Assembly: GCF_900626075.1 (NCBI RefSeq)
Contig: NZ_UYZY01000001.1
Location: 248,001-312,000, forward strand
DNA: 64,000 nt
Reading direction: 5' to 3'
DNA from: Clostridium transplantifaecale
Lineage (GTDB): Bacteria; Bacillota; Clostridia; Lachnospirales; Lachnospiraceae
Every line of letters begins with the position of its first letter. The stretch's first letter is position 1. Shown here piece after piece: positions 33,283 through 42,370 of this stretch. The notes under the pieces were generated by a model, which was given only the letters and a program-made list of their open reading frames with translations, was not told the origin of the DNA and did not search any database. Made by a program: the position numbers and the translations under genes.

Positions 33283-34916
33283 CAATGTCATTAAGTTAAG
33301 AGATTTTGATTCCGCCTATGTAATGGATTTTCTTTCGGAAGGTCAAGCGCTGCCTTTTTATGGCACCACAAAAAGGCAGGTTGCCATCTGCCTGGTTTCT
33401 GTCTTATAATGAAGGGGATATTAGACAACTCTGTAGTTGAATTTTACTGCGGGATGATAGCTTACCTTCCGGGGAAAGCTCCGATTCGGGCGGATTGGCA
33501 GCAGTTCTTTCGCGATCAGTGTTTCTACATCAGGTGGAGCTCCCTGGAAGTGACCTTTCAGGAAATTACGGCAGATATGGATGGCCATTGTGTGGTTAAC
33601 CTGGTATTGATATTTCGTACCTTTTTTCTCGACGATCACAGCGGCAATGACGATCTCGCAGTAATTATACAGGATGACCCGTGCCAGGATTTCCTGTTGG
33701 ATGAGCTCCACCTTTTTTGAATGGAGATTGGAAAGGCCAATGGCATATTTCAATTCCCGGAAGGAAGTTTCGATTCCCCAACGCATCCGATAGAGTTCTT
33801 TTAACTCTTCCGGAGGAAACTCTTTTTTTGGGAGATTGGTGATGACACACTCATAAATGCCCGGTGATACTTCAAACCGTACAATCCGCAAGGTCATTTT
33901 AAACTGCGGCCGCTCCTTGTTGAGAAAATAGGGGGAGTTGCCATGGGTAACGATTTTGTAAAGCTCCGGATGGGTTCGGATATACTCGTTTTTGCGCCAG
34001 GTAAAAATCCGGGTAAAGGTTTCGTCGAATTGGGCATCCTTTTCTTTCGGGAGTGGAAAGCCCTTTACAATCCCCCCGGTATTGCCGTCCTTGACCCGGA
34101 AGAGATAGAAAAGCTCTTTTTGTTCAATCTGGGCAAAGAGACGGTAGGCCTCATAGCCGCGGTCAGCGATCAGAATCGAACCGGGAGTAAAATCCCGGCG
34201 TTCCAACATCTCGCAGAGGCCTTGGACCTCATGGTGCCCTTTTCTTGGATGGATGATCAAATCGGTATAACAGTAATTGCATAAATCATAAAGGGCATTG
34301 ATATGAAGCTGATAGTAATCCTTCTGGGTCTCGCGCTTTGAATAAGAGTAGGCTTCATTTCCCGGGACATGGTCAAGGGGGACATTCAAAACAGAACCAT
34401 CGCAGGCCAGGAGTTGGTGTCCACGGTAGGAAGAAGAGAGGAAGGCCTGGTTAAACTGATAAAGAAGGTGATAAAAAGCCTTCAGGCGTATCTTTTTTCT
34501 TTGCTGGATTAAAGCGGAGGGAGAGACGGTATCCGCCTGATAGTCAAAGAAGTCCAGAAGCTCTTTTTTTAAGGGAGAAGCCTGCATGGAAAGAGTAAAT
34601 CTCATGGTGGTGAAGAAGTCAAGGATGCGGTTCCTGGTAAAATCCTTATCCGGATTCAAAACATAAGGAGCCGGGGAAGCGGCCATAGAGCGGATGATTT
34701 GGAAAAGCGTATTTTTTGCAATCAGTGCCTGGTTCATAAACGAAACCTCCTAAAGATAATTTATAATTAAGGGCTTCGCCGCACATTTTTATAAAGATGT
34801 CAAGTGTTTTTTGCGATTTCAAGAAAAAAATCAAGAAAAAAAGCGACCTATGAAAGGAGGAATTTCATACATCGCTTTATGATGGTAATTATAAATTTCT
34901 TAACTTAATGACATTG
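33283..34916 (-). mobile_element. IS4-family insertion sequence, copy 1 (1634 bp)
   Basis: The ends are inverted repeats beginning CAATGTCATTAAGTTAAGA at both termini, flanked by the 10-bp duplication CCAAAGAGCG. It carries one transposase gene on the minus strand. It is the same length as copy 2 and nearly identical in sequence, so both moved recently. It sits inside structured repeat copy A. Confidence 0.95.
33421..34737 (-). CDS. IS4-family transposase, copy 1
   Basis: A 438-residue DDE transposase. First Asp in LLACDGSVLNVP, second Asp in ILIADRGYEAY, and the IS4-specific Y-R-E-K signature YRMRWGIETSFRELK holding the catalytic Glu. The gene is intact, with an AGGAGG site on the minus strand. 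It differs from copy 2 at only a few residues (for example EYIRTH against EDIRTH). Open frames on the plus strand inside it are shadows. Confidence 0.96.
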   Translation of the reverse strand: MNQALIAKNTLFQIIRSMAASPAPYVLNPDKDFTRNRILDFFTTMRFTLSMQASPLKKELLDFFDYQADTVSPSALIQQRKKIRLKAFYHLLYQFNQAFLSSSYRGHQLLACDGSVLNVPLDHVPGNEAYSYSKRETQKDYYQLHINALYDLCNYCYTDLIIHPRKGHHEVQGLCEMLERRDFTPGSILIADRGYEAYRLFAQIEQKELFYLFRVKDGNTGGIVKGFPLPKEKDAQFDETFTRIFTWRKNEYIRTHPELYKIVTHGNSPYFLNKERPQFKMTLRIVRFEVSPGIYECVITNLPKKEFPPEELKELYRMRWGIETSFRELKYAIGLSNLHSKKVELIQQEILARVILYNYCEIVIAAVIVEKKGTKYQYQVNHTMAIHICRNFLKGHFQGAPPDVETLIAKELLPIRPNRSFPRKVSYHPAVKFNYRVV

Positions 34917-34926
34917 CCAAAGAGCG
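34917..34926 (+). repeat. Target-site duplication of IS copy 1, right
   Basis: CCAAAGAGCG, identical to 33273-33282. Confidence 0.93.
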
Positions 34927-35153
34927 CAAGCGTTTCCCGCAGGAACTTTTTCTGCCCGGATTCTCCACCCGCGACAACCTTTACCCCGGGACTGAAGACT
35001 CACAACCTCCCCTTCACCATCCCGTCCCCGACCATCCCGGCGGCGTTCTCATTTCTCAATTCAAATCCCTATTTACTATCCCCGCTATTTTTGATAAAAT
35101 GTTCTGAACAGTAACATTTTACACGCCATCATATTTTACAGAGGGAAACACAA

Positions 35154-36089
35154 ATGATTAAAACAGTAGCTTCTTTAGAGCTTCCGGTCAGTGAAACACT
35201 TCTGATAAGAAAGAATGTAATCACGCCGGAACAGGGTACGGACGGAGGAAAACGGTTCTGCGTCGTGACGGGGACCCACGGCGATGAGCTGGAAGGACAG
35301 TATGTCTGTTACGAGCTGAACAGAAGAATCAGGGAACAGATTCATTATCTGAAAGGGACGGTGGAGATTTACCCGGCTCTTAACCCGTTGGGACTGGATA
35401 CGATCACCAGGGCATTTCCTGTATTTGACGTGGATATGAACCGGATTTTTCCGGGGACCGACAACGGTTCGGTGGCGGAACTGGTGGCCGGCATGATAGT
35501 GAAGGATCTGGCCGGAGCGGATATGTGTATCGATGTCCACGCCAGCAATATCTATATCAGGGAAATTCCACAGGTGCGCCTCAATGAGAGCACTTCCGAC
35601 AGCCTCCTTGGATATGCCAGACGCCTGAATACGGAGTTTGTCTGGGTCCATCATGCATCCACCGTGCTTGAATCAACCCTTGCCCATACTTTAAATATGA
35701 TTGGCGTTCCCACCCTTGTCGTAGAGATGGGGGTCGGCATGAGAATTACGGAAAAGTTCTGTTTCCAGTTGGTAGACGGGATCTTCTGCCTGATGAAAGA
35801 CCTTGGCATCTGGGACGGCCCGGTGATCGAGCCGAAAGAACCGATTGTTTCGCTTGGCGGGGAAGTGGGCTTTGTCAACGCCGGCAAATCGGGGCTTTTC
35901 GTCTCAAAAGTGGTACACAGGAACGACATCAAAAAGGGAGAGCTGATCGGCGAGATTGTCAATCCGCTGGAAGGAACTGTGGAGGAGCGGCTGTATGCCC
36001 CCTGTGACGGGCTGGTTTTCACGCTGAGAGCTTATCCGATGGTGGAGGAAGGTTCTTTAATTGCCCGGATTCTGGGAGGTGTTGTCTGA
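35154..36089 (+). CDS. Succinylglutamate desuccinylase / aspartoacylase family zinc hydrolase
   Basis: A 311-residue M14-like enzyme with all zinc ligands: H42 and E45 in GTHGDELEG and H129 in CIDVHAS; the substrate arginine region DVDMNRIFPG, and the catalytic glutamate region VVEMGVG. Such enzymes remove an acyl group from N-acyl amino acids. The C-terminal 80 residues form the biotinyl-lipoyl-like barrel often seen in this branch (GLFVSKVVHRNDIKKGELIG). Its stop overlaps the start of the next, degenerate paralogue by one base, so they are made together. Substrate not known. Promoter not obvious: the upstream gap is repeat copy A. Confidence 0.9.
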   Translation: MIKTVASLELPVSETLLIRKNVITPEQGTDGGKRFCVVTGTHGDELEGQYVCYELNRRIREQIHYLKGTVEIYPALNPLGLDTITRAFPVFDVDMNRIFPGTDNGSVAELVAGMIVKDLAGADMCIDVHASNIYIREIPQVRLNESTSDSLLGYARRLNTEFVWVHHASTVLESTLAHTLNMIGVPTLVVEMGVGMRITEKFCFQLVDGIFCLMKDLGIWDGPVIEPKEPIVSLGGEVGFVNAGKSGLFVSKVVHRNDIKKGELIGEIVNPLEGTVEERLYAPCDGLVFTLRAYPMVEEGSLIARILGGVV

Positions 36090-37027
36090 TGAAACACGAG
36101 CTGATTTACTCGATGAAGAACATCCACAGGGATGATTTTAATATTTACGGCTACCGTTTCGGCAAAAACGGCGGCAAGGCGGCATGCATAGTAGGTTCGC
36201 TCCGGGGCGACGAGGTGCAGCCTCTCTATATCTGCTCGCTCCTGGTTAAGATGCTGAAAGAAATAGAGATGCACGGAGGTATTGTTGGGGATAATGAGAT
36301 CCTCGTAATCCCCTCGGTCAACCATCCGGCGATGAATGTGGGTAAACACTTCTGGTCTACGGACAATTCCGATATAAACCGCCTGTTCCCGGGAGATGAG
36401 AACGGCGAGACGACGAAGAGGCTGGCCGCCGGCATTTTCGGCAGGGTGAAGGATTACGGTTATGGGATACAGTTTGGGAGCCTTTATATGACGGGAGATT
36501 ATGCGCCCCACGTCCGCATGATGGAGACGGGCTACCACAATCCGGGACTGGCCAATCTCTTCGGCCTGCCTTATGTGGTGATGCGCAAGCCGACGCCATA
36601 TGATACGGCCACATTGAATTACAACTGGCAGATGAACGGGACGAATGCATTTACCGTTTTTTCTGCATCCACGGAGTCAATTGACGAACCGTCTGCGAAG
36701 CAGGCTGCCTCCAGTGTCCTGCGCTTTCTGACGAGGATGGGAATTATCCGCTATAACAGCCACAGCGGCTATATAGCAAGTGTAATCCGCGAGGAGGATC
36801 TGACCAGTGTAAAAACAGACCGCGCCGGTTTCTTTTGCCGGGAAGCAGAGCCGGGGAGCGAGGTACTGCGGGGAGATTTGATGGCAACGATCATTGAACC
36901 CGGAAGCGGAGAAGTGCTAAGCCAGATTCTGGCTCCCACGGATGGAATTGTATTTTTTGCCCACTCCCAGCCGCTTGTAATGGAGAGGGCGATTGTTTTT
37001 AAGATTATCAGACGCCTCCATGCCTGA
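36089..37027 (+). CDS. AstE/aspartoacylase-like paralogue lacking zinc ligands
   Basis: A 312-residue protein collinear with the previous one (DINRLFPGDENGETTKRLA, and a similar C-terminal barrel) but with its active site lost: the HGDE motif reads RGDE (R39 for His), the third ligand position reads IQFGS (F129 for His), and the VVEMG glutamate segment reads TVFSAS. It is probably not a zinc hydrolase. It may be a regulatory or structural partner of the active paralogue, since the two genes overlap, or may use other chemistry. The frame is intact over its full length, so it is not a pseudogene. Confidence 0.82.
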   Translation: MKHELIYSMKNIHRDDFNIYGYRFGKNGGKAACIVGSLRGDEVQPLYICSLLVKMLKEIEMHGGIVGDNEILVIPSVNHPAMNVGKHFWSTDNSDINRLFPGDENGETTKRLAAGIFGRVKDYGYGIQFGSLYMTGDYAPHVRMMETGYHNPGLANLFGLPYVVMRKPTPYDTATLNYNWQMNGTNAFTVFSASTESIDEPSAKQAASSVLRFLTRMGIIRYNSHSGYIASVIREEDLTSVKTDRAGFFCREAEPGSEVLRGDLMATIIEPGSGEVLSQILAPTDGIVFFAHSQPLVMERAIVFKIIRRLHA

Positions 37028-37117
37028 GCGCGGCGGAAATGTTATATCGGATACCGCGGTCTTAGGAGGAAACAGGGCGTATAATCAAGAGGAATATTAA
37101 AGGAAGGAATTAGAAAA

Positions 37118-37696
37118 ATGGCAAGTGACAGCTTAAAAGATTTTTTAGATGCCGGGGAATCGGACGGCGAGAGAGAATTTACGACAGGGGATGATTTTTA
37201 CCGGCTTTATCTGGACGAACTGAAGATGGTTGCGCCCTGCACGCCGGAGGAAGAGGAACGGCTTCTGGATGAAATCCTGGCGGGCAGCCAGGCGGCGGTA
37301 AAGCGTCTGGTGGAAGGAAAACTGGGACAGGCGGTTAAAATTGCCGAGGAGTACAGAGACAGGGGCCTTACGATGAACGATCTGGTGCAGGAAGCTAATA
37401 TCGCGCTTCTGCTCACTGCGCAGGAGTACAGCGGCGGAGATTTCAACGGGCAGGCGGAGGAACGCATCAGACGGATGATAGAGGACGCCATGGAACTCCA
37501 GAGTTCGGAGTACAGGGTCGAGGAAGAGATGCTGGCCCGCGTCAACGTCCTCAAGGATATTTCCGCAAGCATGGCCGGGGAACTGGGCCGGGAGGCTACG
37601 GTGGAAGAACTGGCCGAACGGATGAAGATGACGGAGGAAGAGATCAAGGATATCATGAAACTGACTCTCGATGCAATGAGCGTCAGCGGGGAATAG
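37118..37696 (+). CDS. Sigma-70-like protein without region 4
   Basis: A 192-residue acidic protein. DDFYRLYLDELKMVAPCTPE resembles sigma region 1.2; AVKRLVEGKLGQAVKIAEEY with LTMNDLVQEANIALLLTAQE resembles regions 2.1-2.2, which bind the RNA polymerase clamp; ELGREATVEELAERMKMTEE resembles region 3. Region 2.3-2.4, which melts and reads the -10 box, is replaced by an acidic stretch, and region 4, which reads the -35 box, is absent. It may be a polymerase-binding modulator or decoy. The AAAGGAAGG site supports ATG 37118. The next gene (phosphatase) follows after 13 bases. Confidence 0.8.
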   Translation: MASDSLKDFLDAGESDGEREFTTGDDFYRLYLDELKMVAPCTPEEEERLLDEILAGSQAAVKRLVEGKLGQAVKIAEEYRDRGLTMNDLVQEANIALLLTAQEYSGGDFNGQAEERIRRMIEDAMELQSSEYRVEEEMLARVNVLKDISASMAGELGREATVEELAERMKMTEEEIKDIMKLTLDAMSVSGE

Positions 37697-37709
37697 GGCA
37701 GCCGGAGCG

Positions 37710-38357
37710 ATGAAATTTTACTTACTGCGTCACGGACAGACAAGATGGAATATTGAAGGAAAGATACAGGGCAAGACGGACATCCCGTTAAATGAGACAG
37801 GGATGGAACAGGCGGAATGTCTCGCAGTGGCTATGGCGGACTGCCGGGCGCGGGCGCTCTTTTCAAGCCCGCTTCTCAGGGCAAGGCAGACAGCCGGTGT
37901 CTTGGCGGAGAAGATGGGACTTGAAGTCACGGTGCTGCCGGAGCTGAAGGAAGTGGATTTCGGCCTGTGGGAAGGCAGAACCTGGAAGGATATCGAAGAA
38001 AATTATCCGGAGGACTACAAAAATTGGGAGAAAAACCCGGCCAGGGCGGCGCCCACGGGAGGAGAACTCCGGCAGTCCTGTATGAACCGCAGCCGCAGTG
38101 CTGTGGAACAGATGCTGGGGATTGTGAATACCCTGGGTAAAGGAGACGTATGCATTGTCGCCCATGGAGGCATCCTGGTCTATCTCATCGACTACCTTCT
38201 GAGAAACCAGGAGGAGAAGCGGGAGATTATCGTCAAGAATGCCAGTATCTCCGTTGTGGGATACGATGAAAAATCAGGCATTGGAAAGCTTCTGGAACTC
38301 AACCGCACGTCCCACTTGCCGGCCGCCAATGAACGAAAAACAAATAAGTATTGTTAA
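37710..38357 (+). CDS. Histidine phosphatase superfamily protein
   Basis: A 215-residue phosphoglycerate-mutase-like phosphatase: LLRHGQTRWNIEGKIQG with the phospho-accepting His near residue 8, the arginine in SSPLLRARQTA, the glutamate in VDFGLWEGRTWKD and the second His in CIVAHGGIL. It removes phosphate from a small molecule; CobC/alpha-ribazole phosphatase and general PhoE-like roles are possible. It forms an operon with the sigma-like gene upstream. The start is weakly supported by GGAG. Confidence 0.9.
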   Translation: MKFYLLRHGQTRWNIEGKIQGKTDIPLNETGMEQAECLAVAMADCRARALFSSPLLRARQTAGVLAEKMGLEVTVLPELKEVDFGLWEGRTWKDIEENYPEDYKNWEKNPARAAPTGGELRQSCMNRSRSAVEQMLGIVNTLGKGDVCIVAHGGILVYLIDYLLRNQEEKREIIVKNASISVVGYDEKSGIGKLLELNRTSHLPAANERKTNKYC

Positions 38358-38380
38358 TAAAAAATATTAGATATATTAAT

Positions 38381-38409
38381 TTTACTAATTTATAAAAGTT
38401 GTGTATGAT
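38381..38409 (+). promoter_or_regulatory. Likely purL promoter
   Basis: TTTACT (38381-38386), 17 bp, TATGAT (38404-38409). The predicted start is near 38416, at the foot of the leader hairpin. Confidence 0.6.
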
Positions 38410-38412
38410 TAA

Positions 38413-38505
38413 GGCAGATGATGGACAGAGTTACTTTTCATACTGCGGCCGGAAGGCGGCTGCGGCTCGGACGGTAGCCGGACAGTATGCATCTGTCTTT
38501 TTTTT
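38413..38505 (+). promoter_or_regulatory. Attenuator-like purL leader
   Basis: CATACTG (38439-38445) pairs with CAGTATG (38483-38489) around a GC-rich arm. CATCTGTC (38490-38497) is followed by eight T and can pair either with GGCAGATG (38413-38420) or with GACAGA (38424-38429). Two alternative closings just before a T run are typical of attenuators and riboswitches. It does not match the known purine, ykkC/PRPP or THF riboswitch consensus sequences that I can recall. Confidence 0.6.
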
Positions 38506-38542
38506 CGCACAAATTGCCAGCAGAAAAACAGGAGGTACTTTA

Positions 38543-41500
38543 ATGAGTGTAAGACGAATTTTCGTTGAAAAGAAACCGGAATTTGCCGTAAGGGCTAAGG
38601 AACTGCGCACGGAGATCGAGAATTATCTGGGGATCACTACGATCACGGATGTCCGTGTCTTAGTACGTTATGACGTGGAGGACGTATCAGAGAAGGTATA
38701 CAAAGAGGCTCTGGTTACCATTTTCTCCGAGCCGCCGGTAGACTTTGTATATGAAGAGAGTTTCCCGTCAGCAGAGGGAGACACAATTTTCACCGTAGAG
38801 TATCTGCCGGGACAGTTCGACCAGAGAGCAGACTCTGCCGAGCAGTGCGTAAAGCTGTTAAATGAAGAAGAAAACCCGGTGATTAAGTCGGCCACTACCT
38901 ATATTATTTCCGGCGCCCTGACCGCAGAGCAGGCAGAGGCTGTTAAATCACTGTGCATCAACCCGGTGGATTCCAGGGAGAACAACAATGAAAAGCCGGA
39001 AACTCTGGTAACCGTATTTGAACAGCCGGAAGACGTGCAGATTTTTGAGGGTTTCTGCGGTTTTACACAGGACAGCCTCAAAGAACTTTACAGTTCTTTA
39101 AATCTGGCCATGACGTTCAAGGATTTTGAGCATATCCAGAATTATTTTAAAAACGAGGAGAAGAGGGATCCGTCCGTGACGGAGATCCGCGTTCTTGATA
39201 CATACTGGTCCGATCACTGCCGCCATACCACATTCCAGACAGAGCTTAAGAATGTGGAATTTACAAAAGGCGATTACAATGAACCGATCGAGGCATCCTA
39301 CCATAAATATCTGGCCGATCGCGAAGAGATTTTCAAAGGCCGTGATGACAAATTTGTCTGCCTGATGGATCTCGCCCTGATGGCAATGAGAAAACTCCGC
39401 AAGGAAGGCAAGCTCGAAGACATGGAGGTTTCCGAGGAAATCAACGCCTGCAGTATCGTAGTGCCGGTTGTCATCGACGGACAGGAAGAAGAGTGGCTTG
39501 TCAACTTCAAGAATGAGACTCATAACCATCCGACCGAGATTGAGCCTTTCGGCGGCGCAGCAACCTGTCTTGGCGGAGCGATCCGCGATCCGCTTTCTGG
39601 ACGTACCTATGTATATCAGGCCATGCGCGTGACAGGTGCGGCAGACCCGACAAAACCAATGTCTGAAACACTTCACGGAAAGCTTCCGCAGAAGAGGATT
39701 GTGACGGATGCGGCCCACGGCTACAGCTCTTACGGAAACCAGATTGGCCTGGCAACCGGATATGTAAAAGAAATTTATCATCCGAATTATGTGGCAAAGA
39801 GAATGGAAATCGGAGCCGTGATGGCGGCTGCTCCGAGAAAGAACGTAATCCGTGAGACATCCGATCCGGGCGATGTCATCATCCTGATGGGAGGCCGCAC
39901 GGGCCGCGACGGGATCGGCGGAGCCACAGGTTCTTCCAAAGTTCATACCGAGGCGTCCATCGAAGTGTGCGGAGCCGAGGTTCAGAAGGGCAATGCGCCG
40001 ACCGAGAGAAAGCTTCAGAGACTGTTCCGCCGCCCTGAGGTGAGCAGTTTAATCAAGAAATGTAACGACTTTGGCGCCGGCGGCGTTTCCGTAGCTATCG
40101 GTGAGCTGGCGGACGGACTTCAGATCGACCTGGACTCCGTGCCGAAGAAATATGCCGGTCTGGACGGAACCGAGATTGCCATCTCCGAGTCCCAGGAGAG
40201 AATGGCGGTTGTAGTAGATCCGAAAGATGTCGATAAGATGCTTAAATTTGCCGAAGAGGAGAACCTGGAAGCTATTCCGGCCGCCGTTGTGACGGAGTCC
40301 CCGAGACTTGTCATGAACTGGAGAGGAAAGACGATTGTAGATTTAAGCCGTGCGTTCCTTGATACCAACGGAGCGCACCAGGAAGCAGCCGTTACCGTGG
40401 AAGTTCCTGTAAAAGAGGGAAATCTCTTCGAGCGCAAAGAAGTGGGCGATGTAAGGGAAACCTGGCTTAAGATGCTGTCCGGTTTAAATGTATGCTCCCA
40501 GAAGGGGCTTGTGGAGATGTTCGACGGTTCTATCGGCGCTGCCAGCGTATTCATGCCTTACGGCGGAAAATACCAGCTCACCGAGACACAGACGATGCTT
40601 GCCAAGCTCCCGGTGGAAAAGGGAAGCTGCGATACCGTGACGATGATGAGCTACGGATATGATCCATACCTTTCCAGCTGGAGCCCATACCACGGTGCCG
40701 TTTATGCGGTTCTGGATTCAATTGCAAAGATCGTGGCAAACGGCGGAGATTACAAAAAAATCCGTTTCACGTTCCAGGAATACTTTAAACGTATGACCGA
40801 GGATCCGAAACGCTGGGGAACACCGTTCTCCTCCCTGCTGGGCGCTTATGATGCACAGATCGGGTTCGGCCTTCCTTCTATCGGCGGAAAAGACAGTATG
40901 TCCGGAACCTTTAACGACGAGGAACACGGGGAGATCAACGTACCTCCGACACTTGTATCCTTTGCCGTGGATATTTCCGATAAACAGCATGTGGTTTCTC
41001 CTGAGTTTAAAAAAGCAGGCAGCAAGATTGTCCTGTTTACAATCGAAAAAGACAAGTACGACCTTCCTGTATACAGCCAGATTATGGACGGCTATGAGAA
41101 ACTTTATAAGGACATGGAGGCCGGAAAGATTATTTCCGCCTATGCGGTGGAGGGCCACGGCATCGCCGAGGCGGTGAGCAAAATGGCGTTCGGCAACAAG
41201 CTGGGTGTAAAAGTTGAGCACAACCTGGATCCGAGAGACTTCTTTGCACCAGGCTGGGGTAATATCGTATGCGAAGTGCCTGACGGAAAAGTGGGTGAAC
41301 TCTCCATCTCCTATACCGTGATTGGTGAAGTGACGGACAAAGCGGTATTTGAATACGGCAGCGCCGCGATTACCATGGACGAGGCACTGAATCAGTGGAC
41401 CGGAACACTTGAAAAAGTATTCCCGACCAGCTCCGGCGTAAAACAGACGGAAGTGAGAAATGAGCTTTATAAGGCGGACTGCGTTCATATCTGCAAGAAT

Positions 41501-42307
41501 AAAGTGGCAAAACCAACCGTGTTTATTCCGGTTATGCCTGGTACAAACTGCGAATACGACAGCGCGAAAGCGTTTGAGCGCGCCGGTGCGGATGCGATTG
41601 TAAAAGTATTCCGCAACATGAGCGCTTCCGATATCCGCGAGTCCATCGAGGAATATAAGAAAGCAATCAGCCGGTCCCAGATCATCATGTTCCCGGGCGG
41701 TTTCTCAGCCGGAGACGAGCCGGAAGGTTCCGCTAAATTCTTTGCAACCGTATTCAGAAACGCGGTGATGCAGGAAGAGATCGAGAAGCTGTTAAACGAG
41801 CGCGACGGCCTGATTTTAGGCGTCTGCAACGGTTTCCAGACCCTGATTAAGCTGGGTCTCCTTCCGGGCGGAAAGATTGAGCCTCAGAAGGCGGATTCAC
41901 CGACCCTTACAATGAACAATATCGGACGCCATATCTCCAGGATGGCAAGCCTAAAAGTTGTATCCAACAAGTCCCCGTGGCTTCAGGAAGCAGAACTTGG
42001 CGGCGTATATGTAAATCCTCTGTCACACGGTGAGGGACGTTTCGTGGCAAGCGACGAATGGATAAACACCCTCTACGCAAACGGACAGGTGGCGACACAG
42101 TATGTGGATCTTGCCGGCAACCCGACGATGGATGAGGAGTGGAACCCGAACGGGTCTTACATGGCAATCGAGGGTATTACCAGCATGGACGGCCGTATCT
42201 TTGGTAAGATGGGCCATTCGGAGAGACGCGGAGACGGCGTTGCCGTTAATATCTACGGTGATCAGGATATGAAAGTGTTTGAGTCTGGAGTGAAGTATTT
42301 TAAATAA
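38543..42307 (+). CDS. purL: Phosphoribosylformylglycinamidine synthase (single-chain PurL)
   Basis: A 1254-residue FGAM synthase that turns FGAR, glutamine and ATP into FGAM in purine synthesis. It joins the PurS-like N-terminus (MSVRRIFVEKKPEFAV), the ATPase body (TYWSDHCRHTTFQTEL, NHPTEIEPFGGAATCLGGAI, GGRTGRDGIGGATGSSK) and a C-terminal glutaminase with nucleophile Cys in ILGVCNGFQTL. The organism thus has the large single-chain form. ATG 38543 follows AGGAGG; the frame extends 48 codons further up but that part is the leader. No other pur gene is adjacent. It lies between the two IS copies. Confidence 0.97.
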   Translation: MSVRRIFVEKKPEFAVRAKELRTEIENYLGITTITDVRVLVRYDVEDVSEKVYKEALVTIFSEPPVDFVYEESFPSAEGDTIFTVEYLPGQFDQRADSAEQCVKLLNEEENPVIKSATTYIISGALTAEQAEAVKSLCINPVDSRENNNEKPETLVTVFEQPEDVQIFEGFCGFTQDSLKELYSSLNLAMTFKDFEHIQNYFKNEEKRDPSVTEIRVLDTYWSDHCRHTTFQTELKNVEFTKGDYNEPIEASYHKYLADREEIFKGRDDKFVCLMDLALMAMRKLRKEGKLEDMEVSEEINACSIVVPVVIDGQEEEWLVNFKNETHNHPTEIEPFGGAATCLGGAIRDPLSGRTYVYQAMRVTGAADPTKPMSETLHGKLPQKRIVTDAAHGYSSYGNQIGLATGYVKEIYHPNYVAKRMEIGAVMAAAPRKNVIRETSDPGDVIILMGGRTGRDGIGGATGSSKVHTEASIEVCGAEVQKGNAPTERKLQRLFRRPEVSSLIKKCNDFGAGGVSVAIGELADGLQIDLDSVPKKYAGLDGTEIAISESQERMAVVVDPKDVDKMLKFAEEENLEAIPAAVVTESPRLVMNWRGKTIVDLSRAFLDTNGAHQEAAVTVEVPVKEGNLFERKEVGDVRETWLKMLSGLNVCSQKGLVEMFDGSIGAASVFMPYGGKYQLTETQTMLAKLPVEKGSCDTVTMMSYGYDPYLSSWSPYHGAVYAVLDSIAKIVANGGDYKKIRFTFQEYFKRMTEDPKRWGTPFSSLLGAYDAQIGFGLPSIGGKDSMSGTFNDEEHGEINVPPTLVSFAVDISDKQHVVSPEFKKAGSKIVLFTIEKDKYDLPVYSQIMDGYEKLYKDMEAGKIISAYAVEGHGIAEAVSKMAFGNKLGVKVEHNLDPRDFFAPGWGNIVCEVPDGKVGELSISYTVIGEVTDKAVFEYGSAAITMDEALNQWTGTLEKVFPTSSGVKQTEVRNELYKADCVHICKNKVAKPTVFIPVMPGTNCEYDSAKAFERAGADAIVKVFRNMSASDIRESIEEYKKAISRSQIIMFPGGFSAGDEPEGSAKFFATVFRNAVMQEEIEKLLNERDGLILGVCNGFQTLIKLGLLPGGKIEPQKADSPTLTMNNIGRHISRMASLKVVSNKSPWLQEAELGGVYVNPLSHGEGRFVASDEWINTLYANGQVATQYVDLAGNPTMDEEWNPNGSYMAIEGITSMDGRIFGKMGHSERRGDGVAVNIYGDQDMKVFESGVKYFK

Positions 42308-42323
42308 GTATAAGATGTAAGTG

Positions 42324-42364
42324 AAAAGCGCACTTTGTCCGAGCGGGGATAAAGTGTGCTTTTA
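42324..42364 (+). terminator. purL terminator
   Basis: AAAAGCGCACTTTGTCC (42324-42340) pairs with GGATAAAGTGTGCTTTT (about 42347-42363), 17 bases after the stop. Confidence 0.85.
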
Positions 42365-42370
42365 TGTTAG

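Larger units (their letters stand above)
33106..35059 (+). repeat. Structured repeat copy A, interrupted by an IS element
   Basis: The parts 33106-33282 and 34927-35059 together form a ~310-bp element homologous to copies B and C. It folds into a long rod by pairing 5' with 3': GC-rich outer arms (GGCCGCAGGCCGGGG with the CCCCGACC...GGCGGC region), GTCTTCAGTCCCGG (33157-33170) with CCGGGACTGAAGAC (34986-34999), an AGAAAAAG arm (about 33194) with CTTTTTCT (about 34947), and an apical hairpin at 33228-33263. The IS lies just 3' of the apical hairpin. No conserved frame spans the copies. Confidence 0.85.

Noticed and set aside
33409-34284. Plus-strand frames inside both IS copies (also 43196-44071)
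   Set aside because: They are antisense to an intact transposase and appear in both IS copies only because those are duplicates.
34908-35114. Small frames over the structured repeats with a shared PGLKTH sequence (also 42300-42554 and 42454-42780)
   Set aside because: They arise from the conserved GGGACTGAAGACTC arm read in one frame; frames are not conserved between copies and compensatory changes fit RNA or DNA structure, not protein.
38413-38542. N-terminal extension of PurL through the leader
   Set aside because: The 48 extra codons cover the hairpin and T run, while AGGAGG and the typical PurL N-terminus mark ATG 38543.
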